A stretch of DNA of 64,000 nt, taken from the NCBI GenBank assembly GCA_947359465.1, contig OX375873.1:88334478-88398477 (forward strand), read 5' to 3'. The notes beneath the pieces are model-generated. The model did not search any database and was not told where the DNA came from. It worked only from the letters and a program-made list of their open reading frames with translations. This document shows positions 33,301 through 43,477 of the stretch, in pieces. Position 1 is the stretch's first letter, and each line of letters starts with the position of its first letter. The position numbers and the translations under genes were made by a program. This stretch comes from Metellina segmentata (taxonomy: Eukaryota > Arthropoda > Arachnida > Araneae > Tetragnathidae).

Positions 33301-34719
33301 TGTGAGTAAAGTGACTGGGCTAAATAATATGTAATTGCAGCATAATTTGTGCTTGATACAACTTCAAAACCAACTAAGAGCTGCTTTCTTAGTAGCCCAT
33401 AACTTCTACAGATAAACAGAAGCTAAGCTAGGAGTTTTATGTTGTTCAAATAACATCATATTGGAGTTGAAACCAGCGAATTTCTCTATATGCGTCATTG
33501 ATATTCAGTTTTCAACCAGCAGTAAAATGTCTACTCCCTTTACAGTTAGCAAAACAGTAAATCAGATTATTTCAAGTCTAATAGATGGTCCCGGGAGCAG
33601 AAAGTGCTTAAAACTGCTACGTATGTCGCAGAACAGTCTATGCAGAACACTTTTTCCTTAATTTTATCAAAATTTTGGCCGATTTTCTTAAATTATAAGT
33701 TACGTTATTCTGCAGTGCTAAGCGCGCTCCTTGCCACACCTTTGTTTCTTCTCTAGCTACGGAACAACCTCCCCATACCACCCTAAGTAACCACAAACAC
33801 TTTATAAATAACACATCTTCTATGTCAATGACAAAATATTTAACTTCAAAAGTTATCGACAGAACTACAAATTTTGAAAGTATGCCTTGGTTTTAAATAA
33901 AGTAAATTGATTAATTTTGATGTTCTATTATGACTATATGCAATATATTTAGCCGATAATTTTGTTTTACGTCTGTTTATTACCTTACTGAAGTTTTCAA
34001 AATTCGGACAAATGCCTGCAGAACGATTGCAATTACTTGGAGTTGTGTTGCAGAACACTGAATATAATTCTGCACCTGGGTAGATGTTTATGTTTGATCA
34101 GTAAAATCCTGCTTCAATTTCTGTGTAACATCAATATTTAGATCTGGAGAGTTATATTTCTCATTTTCTTTTGTTTATCTTTCTGTTTGTAAATCGATGG
34201 GATTGACTTTTATTGCGCCTGGACCTTATTTGGAAATGCTGCGACAAACACAAGACAGACAACAGAAATAGACTCGCACACATATATAAAGTTTTACGAA
34301 CACAGATAGAAATACGCCCAGTATGTAATTGATCCTGAAAGAATTGAACCTGAGCCGTAAACAACTTCTTTTGGGTTCTAGACGTAAACAACTCTCAGGT
34401 TGCTAACACAGTCGGTATTAATACTCATCCCCTTAAATCGATTGGGAGGGTACCAGCAAGAATTCAATTGTATGACATTCAGAAGTAACAGGCAAGAAAA
34501 TTATTTTGAATATGAGTGAATTTAATTTGAAGTCTTGGGATGTTTCATAACACAATTTCAGATTGAATGAACATACAAGATCATTTTTTGACACCCTGTA
34601 AATATAATTATTTAACTAAATATTTTAAACTTATTCCCTATATTGCTCTAGAGATACCGCTTATTTGTAAGTGAATCGATGACACCTTTTTTATAGTTTA
34701 TAGGAGAAAGATTCAAGCT
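30371..34719. other. Unassigned AT-rich sequence
   Basis: This is one of the longest stretches without a recognised mobile element in the window. It has a 22-nt T run at 33194-33215. Open frames at 32712-32915, 33461-33661 and 34161-34391 (minus) have no domain I can name. It could be intronic or intergenic host DNA. Confidence 0.45.
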
Positions 34720-34985
34720 TGGTTATTGTAAAGTACAAGTGTTTATATTTTATTGCTTTCTAAACTTTTATTTTAAGGTTTCCTTGGCGAGAGCTGAGTC
34801 AACACAAGTGTGCTTGAAGATTTTTCCTGTCCTGCAGGTCATCAACTCGAGTCGACGAACCACTTGTATTTGGGTTCTACCGAAAACAAATTGAAATCAG
34901 TAACGCTGGGACTCCGTCTGTGTTAGATATCCTCTGTGGAGCAACGAATCGATTCACTACAAGTTTCTGGTCTGTTTGAGTGCTT
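34720..34985 (+). repeat. Dispersed repeat (family C, copy 1)
   Basis: It shares ordered blocks with 44800-44990: GCTGAGT, GGTCATCAACTCGAGTC, AACCACT, TACCG and GACTCCGTCTG. The copies are diverged and carry indels. It is non-coding and of unknown class. Confidence 0.5.
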
Positions 34986-35619
34986 ATACGTGTAAAATCA
35001 TAAAATATTTGCAAATATCTGTGTAAATAAATTTAATATATAATCCCCAAAACATGGATTATTTCATCACAGTAGATTGATGTTTCTTGTTTTTTAAATT
35101 TAGGCACATCATAAACATTCTATAAAGGCTAAATTTTATAATGCAAGAGGTAGATAGGTATTTTAATTAACGTCATACTGGAGCAACATAACGGGCTATT
35201 GACGACTTAGTATGTCAGAGAATCTACCCAGTCTGCTGAGAAACTTCAATAGTGTGGTGTCTTAATTGAATAATATTATATCATAATTGGGGGAGTTTTA
35301 TTTTTGTGTCATTGTGTGTGCAGCCACAGTTGAAATGTGAAAATTTTAAGCAGTAGTTTAAATAAAAGTGGAATTGTACCGCTATTGGAATAAAGCCTTC
35401 CTTTTTTAGAGGAATTTTCGGTGTAAGCAAACAAACCAGATGGAATGCAAATATTTTACTTCCTCTACCCAAATGTTGCCGCATGACACTTATCAGGTAA
35501 CTTTAACCCCACTGGTGGCTGTCTCTACGAGGCAGCAAATAGTTATCAGATCTTGATGGTTCCGATATATTGTCAATAGAAAAAACGAAAAATCTGTTGA
35601 GCACAGGAATTTCAAAGTA
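34986..35619. other. Unassigned sequence with a SINE tail fragment
   Basis: A minus-strand SINE 3'-end fragment lies at 35155-35205 (TTTTAATTAACGTCATACTG then GAGCAACATAACGGGC). Otherwise no signal. Confidence 0.45.
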
Positions 35620-36094
35620 ATTACAACAAAAGTGGTAAAAAATTATAACAAAATGAAGAAATGTTGGTGAATCAGGGCGTCATCAGAGAAGAGCCTGACC
35701 CAAACAACATAAAATGGTGTTTTCTACATATAAGCTTCATTAGACTTAACAAATTGCTCATTTACTCCCCAAAACACCATTAAAAAAAGCAAAAAAAAGC
35801 ACTAAAAATAGAGTAGGAACAAAACAAAATCAAACCCGCAGCAGCAGCCGGGAGATCAACAACACCAAGCCTGAAAATCACCAACAAATGTCATCAATAA
35901 CACAGTTTAACTAAATGCTAACACCAAACTTCCGTTGCAACAAATCCATAAAAAGAATAATAAAAAGCAGAAAAATAAAATCCCCAGCCCCTATTCAAAA
36001 ATATATTCAGAAACAGTAAAATAAAATTGAAAAGCAACTCACATTTCTCTGAGGAAATTACGAAAAATAATCATTCATCGGTTGTGTAGCTGTT
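35620..36094 (-). repeat. Left arm of a long inverted repeat around the RT fragment
   Basis: This arm is the reverse complement of 36563-36643 continued at 38180-38612. Matching blocks include GAAATGTTGGTGAATCAGGG / CCCTGATCCACCAACATTTC, GCCTGACCCAAACAACATAA, AACCCGCAGCAGCAGCCGGG and CGGTTGTGTAGCTGTT. The right arm has a 37-bp duplication (CAACGGAAGT...ATAGTTAGATTG) present only once here. The arm corresponds to the sequence that follows the RT stop codon, so it looks like an inverted copy of the element's 3' region. Confidence 0.85.
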
Positions 36095-36106
36095 TATTCT
36101 TGCTAA

Positions 36107-36586
36107 TTTATTTCTTCATTATTTTGCAAAAACCTTTGTCTTCAGATAAATTCTGCCTTTAGATTTATTGATGATTTAATTGTTTTTAACAGCAGCAACT
36201 TTTCTAATATTTGGAAGTCTATTTATCCAGATGACCTTTCTTTAGTTAAAACCAATCTAGATAACAATACTACTGATTTTCACGACTTAAAAATTTCTGT
36301 TTCATGTGGCAAAGTTGACATTAATGTCTACGATAAACGTAACGATTTTAAATTTCCAATTATTAAATTAATATTTTGGGATTCCAGTATTTCTAAAAGA
36401 ATCTACTACAATACGATTGCTGGTAAATTGGTACGTTTCAGAAAAAATTGTAACTCTATTTCAAACTTTCTATTAAAATGTAAATATCTAAAAAATACAC
36501 TTCTCAATAATAAATACCCTTTTTCATTCTTTAATAATATTCTTGAAAGATTTATTAATATCAACAGCTACACAACCGATGATTAA
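36107..36586 (+). pseudogene. Reverse-transcriptase fragment (FIDD palm motif)
   Basis: An uninterrupted frame of about 159 codons ends at TAA 36584-36586. Residues about 18-28 read FRFIDDLIVFN, the catalytic palm motif (normally YxDD, here FIDD). It is followed by SIYPDDLSLVKTN, DFHDLKISVSCGKVDINVYD, KRNDFKFPI and GKLVRFRKNCNSISNFLLKC. The order palm motif, IYPxxLxLxxTN, DLxIS, YDKRxDFxF, xxxLVRF matches a group of metazoan retroelement RTs that I remember but cannot place securely (Penelope-like elements are one option). The fingers and earlier palm motifs upstream are missing, so it is a 5'-truncated copy. There is no visible endonuclease. The last codons lie in the right inverted arm. Confidence 0.7.
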
Positions 36587-38612
36587 TTCTTTTTCGTAAT
36601 TTCCTCAGAGCCATGTGAGTTGCTTTTCAATTTTATTTTACTACTAGCAAAATACCCGATCTTACTCGGTTTGAATTGGTTTACTCTAGATTGAAGAGAT
36701 AATCAAAATATGTATTGACTTACGTTTTTTGTAGAATAAAAATTTATTTTAACACCTTTCGCCATCTTTATATTTTCTACAACTTACTTTGGACACAAAT
36801 CCTACACATGCATATCCATTCATGTAATACATTTCACATACATCGCACAATTGCTGTATGAAAAAGCTACAAATTGACGAAAGGTGATACTAAGGTTACA
36901 ACTATAAAAGACGATTTTGAGGGAGATTTGGAATTCCCTTTCTTAAGTTCTTTTCATGTTCAACTCAATTAATTAAAATTACGATTTACGGCGAGTGCTC
37001 TCGCACTCATAGTCAACAAAACAATATTTTTTTACTTGTGACACTCTTGCCTCCGGTATGCAACATTGTGAAATTTTGCAATCTTCTCCTGTCATTATTA
37101 CAACGAATTTTTTAATGTTGGAAAAAGTTCTAGTTTGGATTTTTAAACATTATTATTCTTTCAATAACGGCATTATTCTTTCAATAATGGCATAACTACA
37201 CTTAAATTTTACTGAAAATTTATACCGACTTACCTAACATTTTTAAGTCTAATACTTTGTGGTGCTGTTGCGTTTGATGAGAAGGAAAACACATTTATTA
37301 AAATAATAAATATTTAAAACAGAAAACAGTAAAATAGAACAAAATAAAAGATGTAGGAAAAATTGTTCTAAAGATATTAATTTGTGATTCATTTTTATCT
37401 CTTGATCTCGCACAGTTGCCACAATTTACAACTAAAAGTGCACAAAATTTAGAAATGTGAAATGAATTCAGAGCGAAAGAAACAAAAAATATCACTGCTC
37501 ACGCGATCTTGTTCATACTCGTTTTGTTGAAAAATATCGTCTGTCTCAAATATTCCGAAATCGTTTTCATTGCGCAAAGAACAAAAATAAGACTCGAAAT
37601 AAATGAAGTATCAGAGCTGAAATTCCATTAAATAATTTAATTTTTTGAAGAATAATTACTTTTTCAGCAGTACTGGTAAAGCAATCGAAGTAATCGTAAT
37701 ATTCAATAGACATTCCAATTTTTCCAAAACTACCAAATTATGGTTGATTTAAGTATACTTACTCAGGTGTTTTAGCATGAAACTCATCTAAATATAACAA
37801 TAAAGAAATTTTAATATTGCATTCACTAAACTAATAGATAATGTATAAAATAAAATACACTGCAACCAAATATCTGGAATACAATTCATGTGATCCTACT
37901 AAAAAACAAAAACAAAATCGAGCATAGAATAGAAAGACGGACAGACAGACTTTCGCAACCAATTCTACTCACTAAATGAAGATAAGTACTCTCAATGTAT
38001 GCAAATTTCCATGAAAATATCTTAAAACGCGTGGACGTGTATAGGGTACAACATTTTGACAGACAGACACCAAACCAGAAAAAGGCGGATTCGGCATCAG
38101 AAGGGTCGAAAACGGATAGAAAACTTGAAATGGGTCGAAAATATTGAATGTACAAACACTCCATTCTTATTTATATAGATTTATGAATATCTTTTTGAAT
38201 AAGAGCTGGGGATTTTATTTTTCTGTTTTTTATTATTGTTTTTATGGATTTGTTGCAACGGAAGTATGGTGTTAGCATATAGTTAGATTGTGCAACGGAA
38301 GTGCGGTGTTAGCATATAGTTAGATTGTGTAATTGATGGCATTTGGTGGTTATTTTCAGGCTTGGTTGTTGATCTCCTGGCTGCTGCTGCGGGTTTGATT
38401 TCGTTTAGTTCCTACTCTATTTTTAATTATTTTTGTTTTGCTTTTTAATGATGTTTGGGGGAGTATATGAGCAATTTTTTTCAGTCTAATACTGCTCAAA
38501 TGTAGAAAACATCCTTTTATGTTGTCTGGGTCAGGCTCCTCCCTGATGACGCCCTGATCCACCAACATTTCTTCATTTTTTTTATCTTTTTTTAACATTT
38601 TTGTTGTAGTTT
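36563..38612 (+). repeat. Right arm of the inverted repeat, split by a Helitron
   Basis: The arm runs 36563-36643, is interrupted by the Helitron 36644-38179, and resumes at 38180 to about 38612. Joining the two sides gives a sequence collinear with the left arm across the junction. Positions 38253-38327 hold a 37-bp tandem duplication (GTGTTAGCATATAGTTAGAT in both copies). Outer ends: ACAACAAAAGTGG on the left versus a T-rich TTTTTGTTGTAG on the right. I see no clear target duplication. Confidence 0.85.
36644..38179 (-). mobile_element. Complete-looking Helitron (1.5 kb) inside the right arm
   Basis: On the minus strand it opens with TCTATATAAATAAGAATGG at 38179, preceded by A. It closes with an imperfect hairpin ACCGAGTAAGATCGGGT, ATTTTG, CTAG at 36644, followed by T. 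The opposite arm of the inverted repeat acts as an empty site: ATTTTACTG joins directly to TTTCTGAATATATTTTTGAA there, against ATTTTACTA / TTTATGAATATCTTTTTGAA here. No bases are duplicated. The interior is non-coding apart from a 92-codon open frame near the 5' end with no domain. Confidence 0.9.
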
Positions 38613-38848
38613 TTTTAAATTATATTGCGCTTGCCATGCTATGTTTGCAGCTTAAGCGCGCTTGCATGGTTAGTTTCGAGTTTCGTTTTCTTGTTTATTG
38701 CACCCCGGCTGTTTGGTTCTTTGTCTTTTTGTTATTTTGTGTGTTTTATGTTATTATATACGTAGCTATCGCCGTTTGGAAACGCTTCTGTTGTAAATCC
38801 ATCTGTTGTTCAACAATAAATTATCGTTCTTTGAACTTTTATTGATTA
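38613..38848. other. Short unassigned spacer
   Basis: It holds a 69-codon hydrophobic open frame (38636-38845) without recognisable identity. Confidence 0.35.
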
Positions 38849-39250
38849 CTAGGTGAATAACCCGGCGTTGTTCGGGTTTAAAATATGACCGCGACCTTTC
38901 CCTGTGCTAACTGAAATACACAAACCCTATAGAACGTGTTTCCTACAGCGACATGTAAAATATGACCGGGGCATTTCCCTGTGTTAACTCAAATACACAA
39001 ACCCTGCAGAACGTGTTTCCTTGTCAATTTTCATTTATTGTAGGAAAACAAACTTTAGTTTTAATATTGGGGCATCGAGGGGCACATGTAGGACTACCTG
39101 CTTGCCAATTTTCAGTGCTACAGATTGGTCTGAAGACAGGAACAAAATAGGTTATGTTTTCCGTAGAGTTCTAAAGTATAAGTGTTCCAAATTTGGAGGG
39201 AATTGGTCAAACGATGTAGATATGTATATATACACATACACACAAACATC
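38849..39250 (-). mobile_element. Helitron 3' portion, minus strand
   Basis: On the minus strand the end reads ACCCGAACAACGCCGGGT, TATTCAC, CTAG at 38849, followed by T, again a hairpin before CTAG. Toward higher coordinates come two direct copies of a roughly 70-bp block (38880-38942 and 38955-39022, sharing CAAACCCT, AGAACGTGTTTCCT). Then comes a block with TTCTAAAGTATAAGTGTTCC that resembles TTCTAAAATATAAGTGTAGC at 13702 in the other Helitron 3' portion. The 5' end was not found; the upper boundary is approximate. Confidence 0.65.
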
Positions 39251-40089
39251 CTTTTTTATACATATCGAAGCCCTGAAATCGTATTTAACAAACATGCCAA
39301 GTGACGTACGGCTCAAAACACGAAAACATAAAAAGGGAAGAAACGCTTCCCCACATTTAGCTTAATACAAAATTTCTCTCAAAGATGTGCTCATTCGTAT
39401 TTATAAACTTCACTTACTCAAGGCCTTTCAACAGATCCATGTTTCCTATAGGTATTTCATCCTCTCTTCAAATTAGACTTGCGGTGCCAGATCTCGAACT
39501 TTTCGCAATCGGGACGAAACACCCATCTAATACTTTTATCACAGAGATGGCAACGGCCAAGGAAGGTCTGGAGGTGTTGAAGGTCGGAATCTGTGCAAAC
39601 AGAAATTGGTGTGGACTGATTTCCACATCGTCAGCTTGACCCGAATAAACAATCTACTCCGATTATTGACGTCCACAGCCCCATCTCTGAAGAATAAACA
39701 CTGCACCCGAAACTTGTCCCCAAAACTGGGTTGTTTTCACCCTAGAGTTCCGAAATTCCACGCATCTCACAACAGTCAAGGATACCCGGGTGGAGATGTT
39801 TACCGACTGAGATCGGTAGCTAGTTTTTGTTGGTTGAAGGCGAAATCCGAAAAATAGTCTGCCCGTCACTTCTCATACTCATTTAGGACTCCTTGGCGAG
39901 AATATATAGTAAGCAAATGAGGGTATGATTATTGTTATACGTAACAATAGCTTCGTTACGTAGAATTTTTTAATTTAATATAATAATTATTGACATGCTG
40001 TGTTTAATATTGTTAGCAAATGCACCGTTCTGAAAAAAATTAGATTACAATGACAACCCAGTTTTTTAGAATCATGGCTGATTACCAGC
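39251..40089. other. Unassigned sequence
   Basis: It contains a moderately GC-rich stretch at 39480-39860 with overlapping short open frames on both strands and no recognisable product. No transposon ends seen. Confidence 0.4.
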
Positions 40090-40275
40090 CGGAAATGTTT
40101 AAGGTCCAACCAAAGACTGACGTATATGTGGGGGCTGGTGCATGTTGAATCTTTCGCAATCTAAAATGTCCTCTCGGTGATGTGGTATGGAAGTTCCGGG
40201 AGTAGGGTGCCAACTCAGATGTCGCACTCATCATTTGACCATGTAGATCAAAATTACAAGATGTTGTTCTCAGAT
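40090..40275 (+). mobile_element. SINE body fragment
   Basis: The order GGTCCAACCAAAGACTGACG, GGGGGCTGGTGCATGTTGAA, GTATGGAAGTTCCGGGAGTA, CATCATTTGACCATG and TCAAAATTACAAGATGTTGT follows the SINE body seen at 46975 and 44105. The tRNA head is lost or unrecognisable. Confidence 0.65.
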
Positions 40276-41334
40276 ATTTCACTTCGGGTTTGTTCGTAGA
40301 TCCCTCCAATAGCCAGTTATGTTGCTCGAGAACGACATAATTTCCCAACAACCGTACCAACTTCCATACGAATGAACTACCCTAATTTACATGTGAGTAT
40401 TTGACTGTACATGTTCGATTCCTTTAACTTACCGTGAATGAATTTCTCTATTCTGTATGTCAAACTTTCCCAGTTAAACTCTTTCAGTAAAAACTTTGTG
40501 TGTATTACCATTACTTGACATTCTCTCTCTTGTGTTTGGTGTGTTCTTGTTGTTCGGGTTTGATCCTGGTCTGCCATTGTGTTGAACCATTCTTACAGAA
40601 ATTCAATTAACTAACTGAAAAAATTAGTTCTCATTAAAAAGGGATTTTCAAATTAATAATTCTTATCCAAAGGCATTAGTTTTAATGATTAATTCATAAT
40701 GGATGAGTGGTTTACAATAGGGTAACATGATTAATGAATCATTTAATACTGACTGAAAAAAATAAATATGACATAAGCAAATATGTTTAAAAAACTTAAA
40801 AATCTTAATGCTTTTAGTACAGACTGTGAAGGCCTAATTTATTACATCTACATAACATTTTCGTTGGTTTAAAAAAGCAAAAACATTTGAACTAACACCT
40901 GATGACAAATAATGATAAATGACAAATCGAGTCAAGTTCACTGAGACAAAACGATCCCTTGACAGAATGAGTGATGATGTGGGCGTCATTTTGAACTAAT
41001 GTCCTAAGAATTCTAATCGGATTGTACTAAAACAATTTTTCTCAAAATTCTAATAATATATCTTTAATTCACGGCTCATGTAGTCACCTGAAACACATTT
41101 GATGTCTAAGTAGACAGACCAAAGTATATATTCGTTATTAAGGCAACTATGTCAATCGGAAGGGGCTTCCTTTTTATCGAAAGCTCTGTATTTAGAGATG
41201 ATTATAATTTCTAAAAATGTATGTGACATATAGAGTAGTTTTAGAGTGCTTTTATAGACTAGTTATAAAGTATATTTCTCGACTAGTTTATGAATGTGTT
41301 CCCAAGAGACAGAGTGTTTACCCAGAGACTATTA
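40276..41334. other. Unassigned AT-rich sequence
   Basis: No gene or repeat recognised. Confidence 0.4.
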
Positions 41335-41505
41335 AGGTTGGCACGATGTCGAAGTTTGGAGAGTGGGATGCCAGCTCAGGTGTGACCTCGTCATCTGACC
41401 ATGTTTCAAAATTACGTGGTGCTTTCTTCGGATCTTTCCCTTAGGCTTTAATCCCGGATATTCACAAATAACTCATTGTGTTGCTCCAGTTCGATGTTAA
41501 TTAAA
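41335..41505 (+). mobile_element. SINE body and tail fragment
   Basis: It reads GATGTCGAAGTTTGGAGAGT, GCCAGCTCAGGTGTGACCTC, GTCATCTGACCATG, TCAAAATTACGTGGTG and the tail TGTGTTGCTCCAGTTCGATG / TTAATTAAAAT. It lacks the tRNA head. This copy is useful for defining the 3' end of the family. Confidence 0.75.
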
Positions 41506-41579
41506 ATATCTACCCATAGACTATTTTTGGAGGGAATTACCTAAAGACTAGATTTGGTAAAAAGGAAATTCGAGTCCAC

Positions 41580-41700
41580 GACATATTTAACGTATCCCCG
41601 TGTACACAACGATATTTGGTTGGACCTGGTTTCGAACTCGTTACCCCTCGGATGTTAATCCGTTACTCTTCCAAATTGGCTGCCGAGTCTCTCCGCGTGA
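41580..41700 (-). mobile_element. SINE head fragment, minus strand
   Basis: The minus strand reads a tRNA-like segment (AATTTGGAAGAGTAACGG, then GGTAACGAGTTCGAAACCAG with a B-box) followed by the body start (CCAACCAAATATCGTTGTG). It faces the copy at 41335. It is not a functional tRNA because the stem arms do not pair. Confidence 0.5.
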
Positions 41701-42290
41701 GACGAAATGCTGTGGTTCGTATGAAGCGCACAAGACATAGATCAAATGTTCACAAACGTTCCCCGTCAATGAAAGTTCCTCATGCGTCTTCTGAAAAACG
41801 GTTTTCTCTGAGAAACTATAAAACGATGTGTTTCCCCTACATTGAAGAGGTTTTGCAGTAATAAGGTGGACTTTAGTTTTGTTTTTCCCTTTTTAGATGT
41901 ATTTTAGATGCACACAAAAGGAGCGTTGAGAAAATGACATTGGAAGTAAAACAGACATTGAAGAACCAGAGTAAACAAAACGGGAAAAGCATCTGTCACG
42001 GAAACCCTTCGCGAAAGTTTTACGGGGCTGTGAAACAGTAAAACGTGTTTTTTAAGTCATCCATCAAGTGAATCTGAAATGTTCCTCGGAAACAAAAAGA
42101 GTTGATGTATTGATCGGTGACACGAAGATGCTTTGTGAAAATAAAATAGCTGAAATATGTTCTTTCCTTCCTTTATAATTGCTCACTTTACCAACTATTG
42201 TTATAACGTTGAAACTTTAAAAATAAATAATACACTTCTATACTTTCCGTCTAAATCAACAAACTACAGTAAACTTATTAGTGTTTTGGC
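41701..42290. other. Unassigned sequence
   Basis: No gene or repeat recognised; the 15-bp minisatellite follows. Confidence 0.4.
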
Positions 42291-42842
42291 TTTCCGAGAA
42301 TCATGTTTCAGAGAATCATGTTTCAGAGAATCATGTTTCAGAGAATCATGTTTCAGAGATTCATGTTTCAGAGAATCATGTTTCAGAGAATCATGTTTCA
42401 GAGAATCATGTTTCAGATAATCATGTTTCAGAGATTCATGTTTCAGAGAATCATGTTTCAGGAAACAATGTTTCAGGAAATCATGTTTCAGGAAATCATG
42501 TTTCATAAAATCAGGTTTCAGCAAATCATGTTTCAGGAAATCAGGTTTCAGAAAATCAGGTTTCAGAAAATCAGGTTTCAGAAAATCAGGTTTCAGAAAA
42601 TCAGATTTCAGAAAACCATGTTTCAGGAAATCAGGTTTCAGAAAATCAGGTTTCAGAAAATCAGGTTTCAGAGAATCAGATTTCAGAAAACTATGTTTCA
42701 GGAAATCAGGTTTCAGAAAATCAGGTTTCAGAAAATCAATTTTCAGAAAATCATGTTTCAGAGAATCATGTTTCAGAGAATCATGTTTCAAAGAATCGTG
42801 TTTCAGATAACCTTGTTTCAGAGAATCGTGTTTCAGACAATA
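42291..42842 (+). repeat. 15-bp minisatellite (about 37 copies)
   Basis: The unit is AGAGAATCATGTTTC. Three zones are visible: 42291-42455 mostly AGAATCATG units, about 42500-42735 mostly AAATCAGG units, and 42740-42842 AGAATCATG units again. Because 15 is a multiple of three, long frames stay open: MFQRI, ESCFR and ENHVS repeats on the plus strand, LKHDS-type repeats on the minus strand (175 codons). This openness follows from the period and is not evidence of a gene. Confidence 0.97.
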
Positions 42843-42929
42843 ACTTGTACGAAGGTTTAATCTGATCTGAACATGTATCCAGTAATCTAGACCTTTTCAA
42901 CTTCGCAAAAGTAAGTTCTCATCTAATTA

Positions 42930-43025
42930 GGCTTAGTGGGTTTCCCATCTTTTCAAGCAACCTGTGGATTGTAAGCATAGCAGGTTCGATTCCTCTCTTA
43001 CTGTATCTCTCTCTCTCTCTCTCTT
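42930..43025 (+). repeat. tRNA-like fragment followed by (CT)n
   Basis: TTAGGCTTAGTGGGTTTCCC and, 40 bp on, AGCAGGTTCGATTCCTCTC resemble A- and B-box regions of a tRNA-derived SINE head. A (CT)n tract follows at 43008-43024. The arms do not pair like a tRNA. Only a weak call is justified. Confidence 0.35.
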
Positions 43026-43109
43026 GTGTCAGTTAAATTTTCGTTCTAAGTGTATGTCCATTACTATACTTCTTTAGTGCTTGGCTACACATGACCTTTT
43101 CGCAATTAA

Positions 43110-43203
43110 CCCTTCAAGTGCTTTCGAGGAGATATCTCGTTCATCCAGATCTGACCAAACCTGCTAATGACGAGATAACTCGTTGAAACAACCACCAGAT
43201 GAG
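43110..43203 (+). mobile_element. TTAA-MITE family, copy F1 (94 bp short form)
   Basis: It lies between TTAA at 43106-43109 and TTAA at 43204-43207. It runs CCCTTCAAGTGCTTTCGAGG, GAGATATCTCGT, CATCCAGATCTGACC, TGACGAGATAACTCGTTGAA, ACAACCACCAGATGAG. It is essentially the two terminal repeats joined. The right TTAA is shared with the next copy. Confidence 0.85.
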
Positions 43204-43207
43204 TTAA

Positions 43208-43473
43208 CCATTCAAGTAGCTTGGATGAAATTTCTTGTTCACCAAGATATTATCAAATTTTCTAACGATGCGATATCTCATCATCAAGATATTGCCGATA
43301 TTTTATGGTGGCGAGACCAGAATCTGGTCGTTCTTTTTTTCTAACGATGAGATATCTCACCCATCAAGATCTGGTAAGTATGTATTTTTCTAGTGATAAG
43401 ATATCTCATCCATCAATATCTATTCAGTTTTATTAATGATGAGATACCTCGTCGAAACAACCGCCAGGAGGGC
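43208..43473 (+). mobile_element. TTAA-MITE family, copy F2 (266 bp, reference copy)
   Basis: Flanks are TTAA at 43204-43207 and 43474-43477. The left end is CCATTCAAGTAGCTTGGATG. The right end is GATGAGATACCTCGTCGAAA plus CAACCGCCAGGAGGGC. The inside alternates GATCTGGT(A/C)NGT spacers with GATGAGATATCTCAYC palindromes and has one ATCAAGATATTGCCGATATT unit. TTAA flanks and CCC-starting inverted ends are what piggyBac-mobilised MITEs show. Non-coding. Confidence 0.85.
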
Positions 43474-43477
43474 TTAA

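Noticed and set aside
38636..38845. 69-codon hydrophobic open frame as a small protein
   Set aside because: It lies between two transposon boundaries with no domain, conserved motif or promoter.
42291..42842. CRISPR-like array
   Set aside because: The units are contiguous with no spacers, and the context is eukaryotic.
42264..42860. Long open frames on both strands (175-185 codons) as genes
   Set aside because: They coincide with a 15-bp tandem array; a period divisible by three keeps all stop-free frames open.
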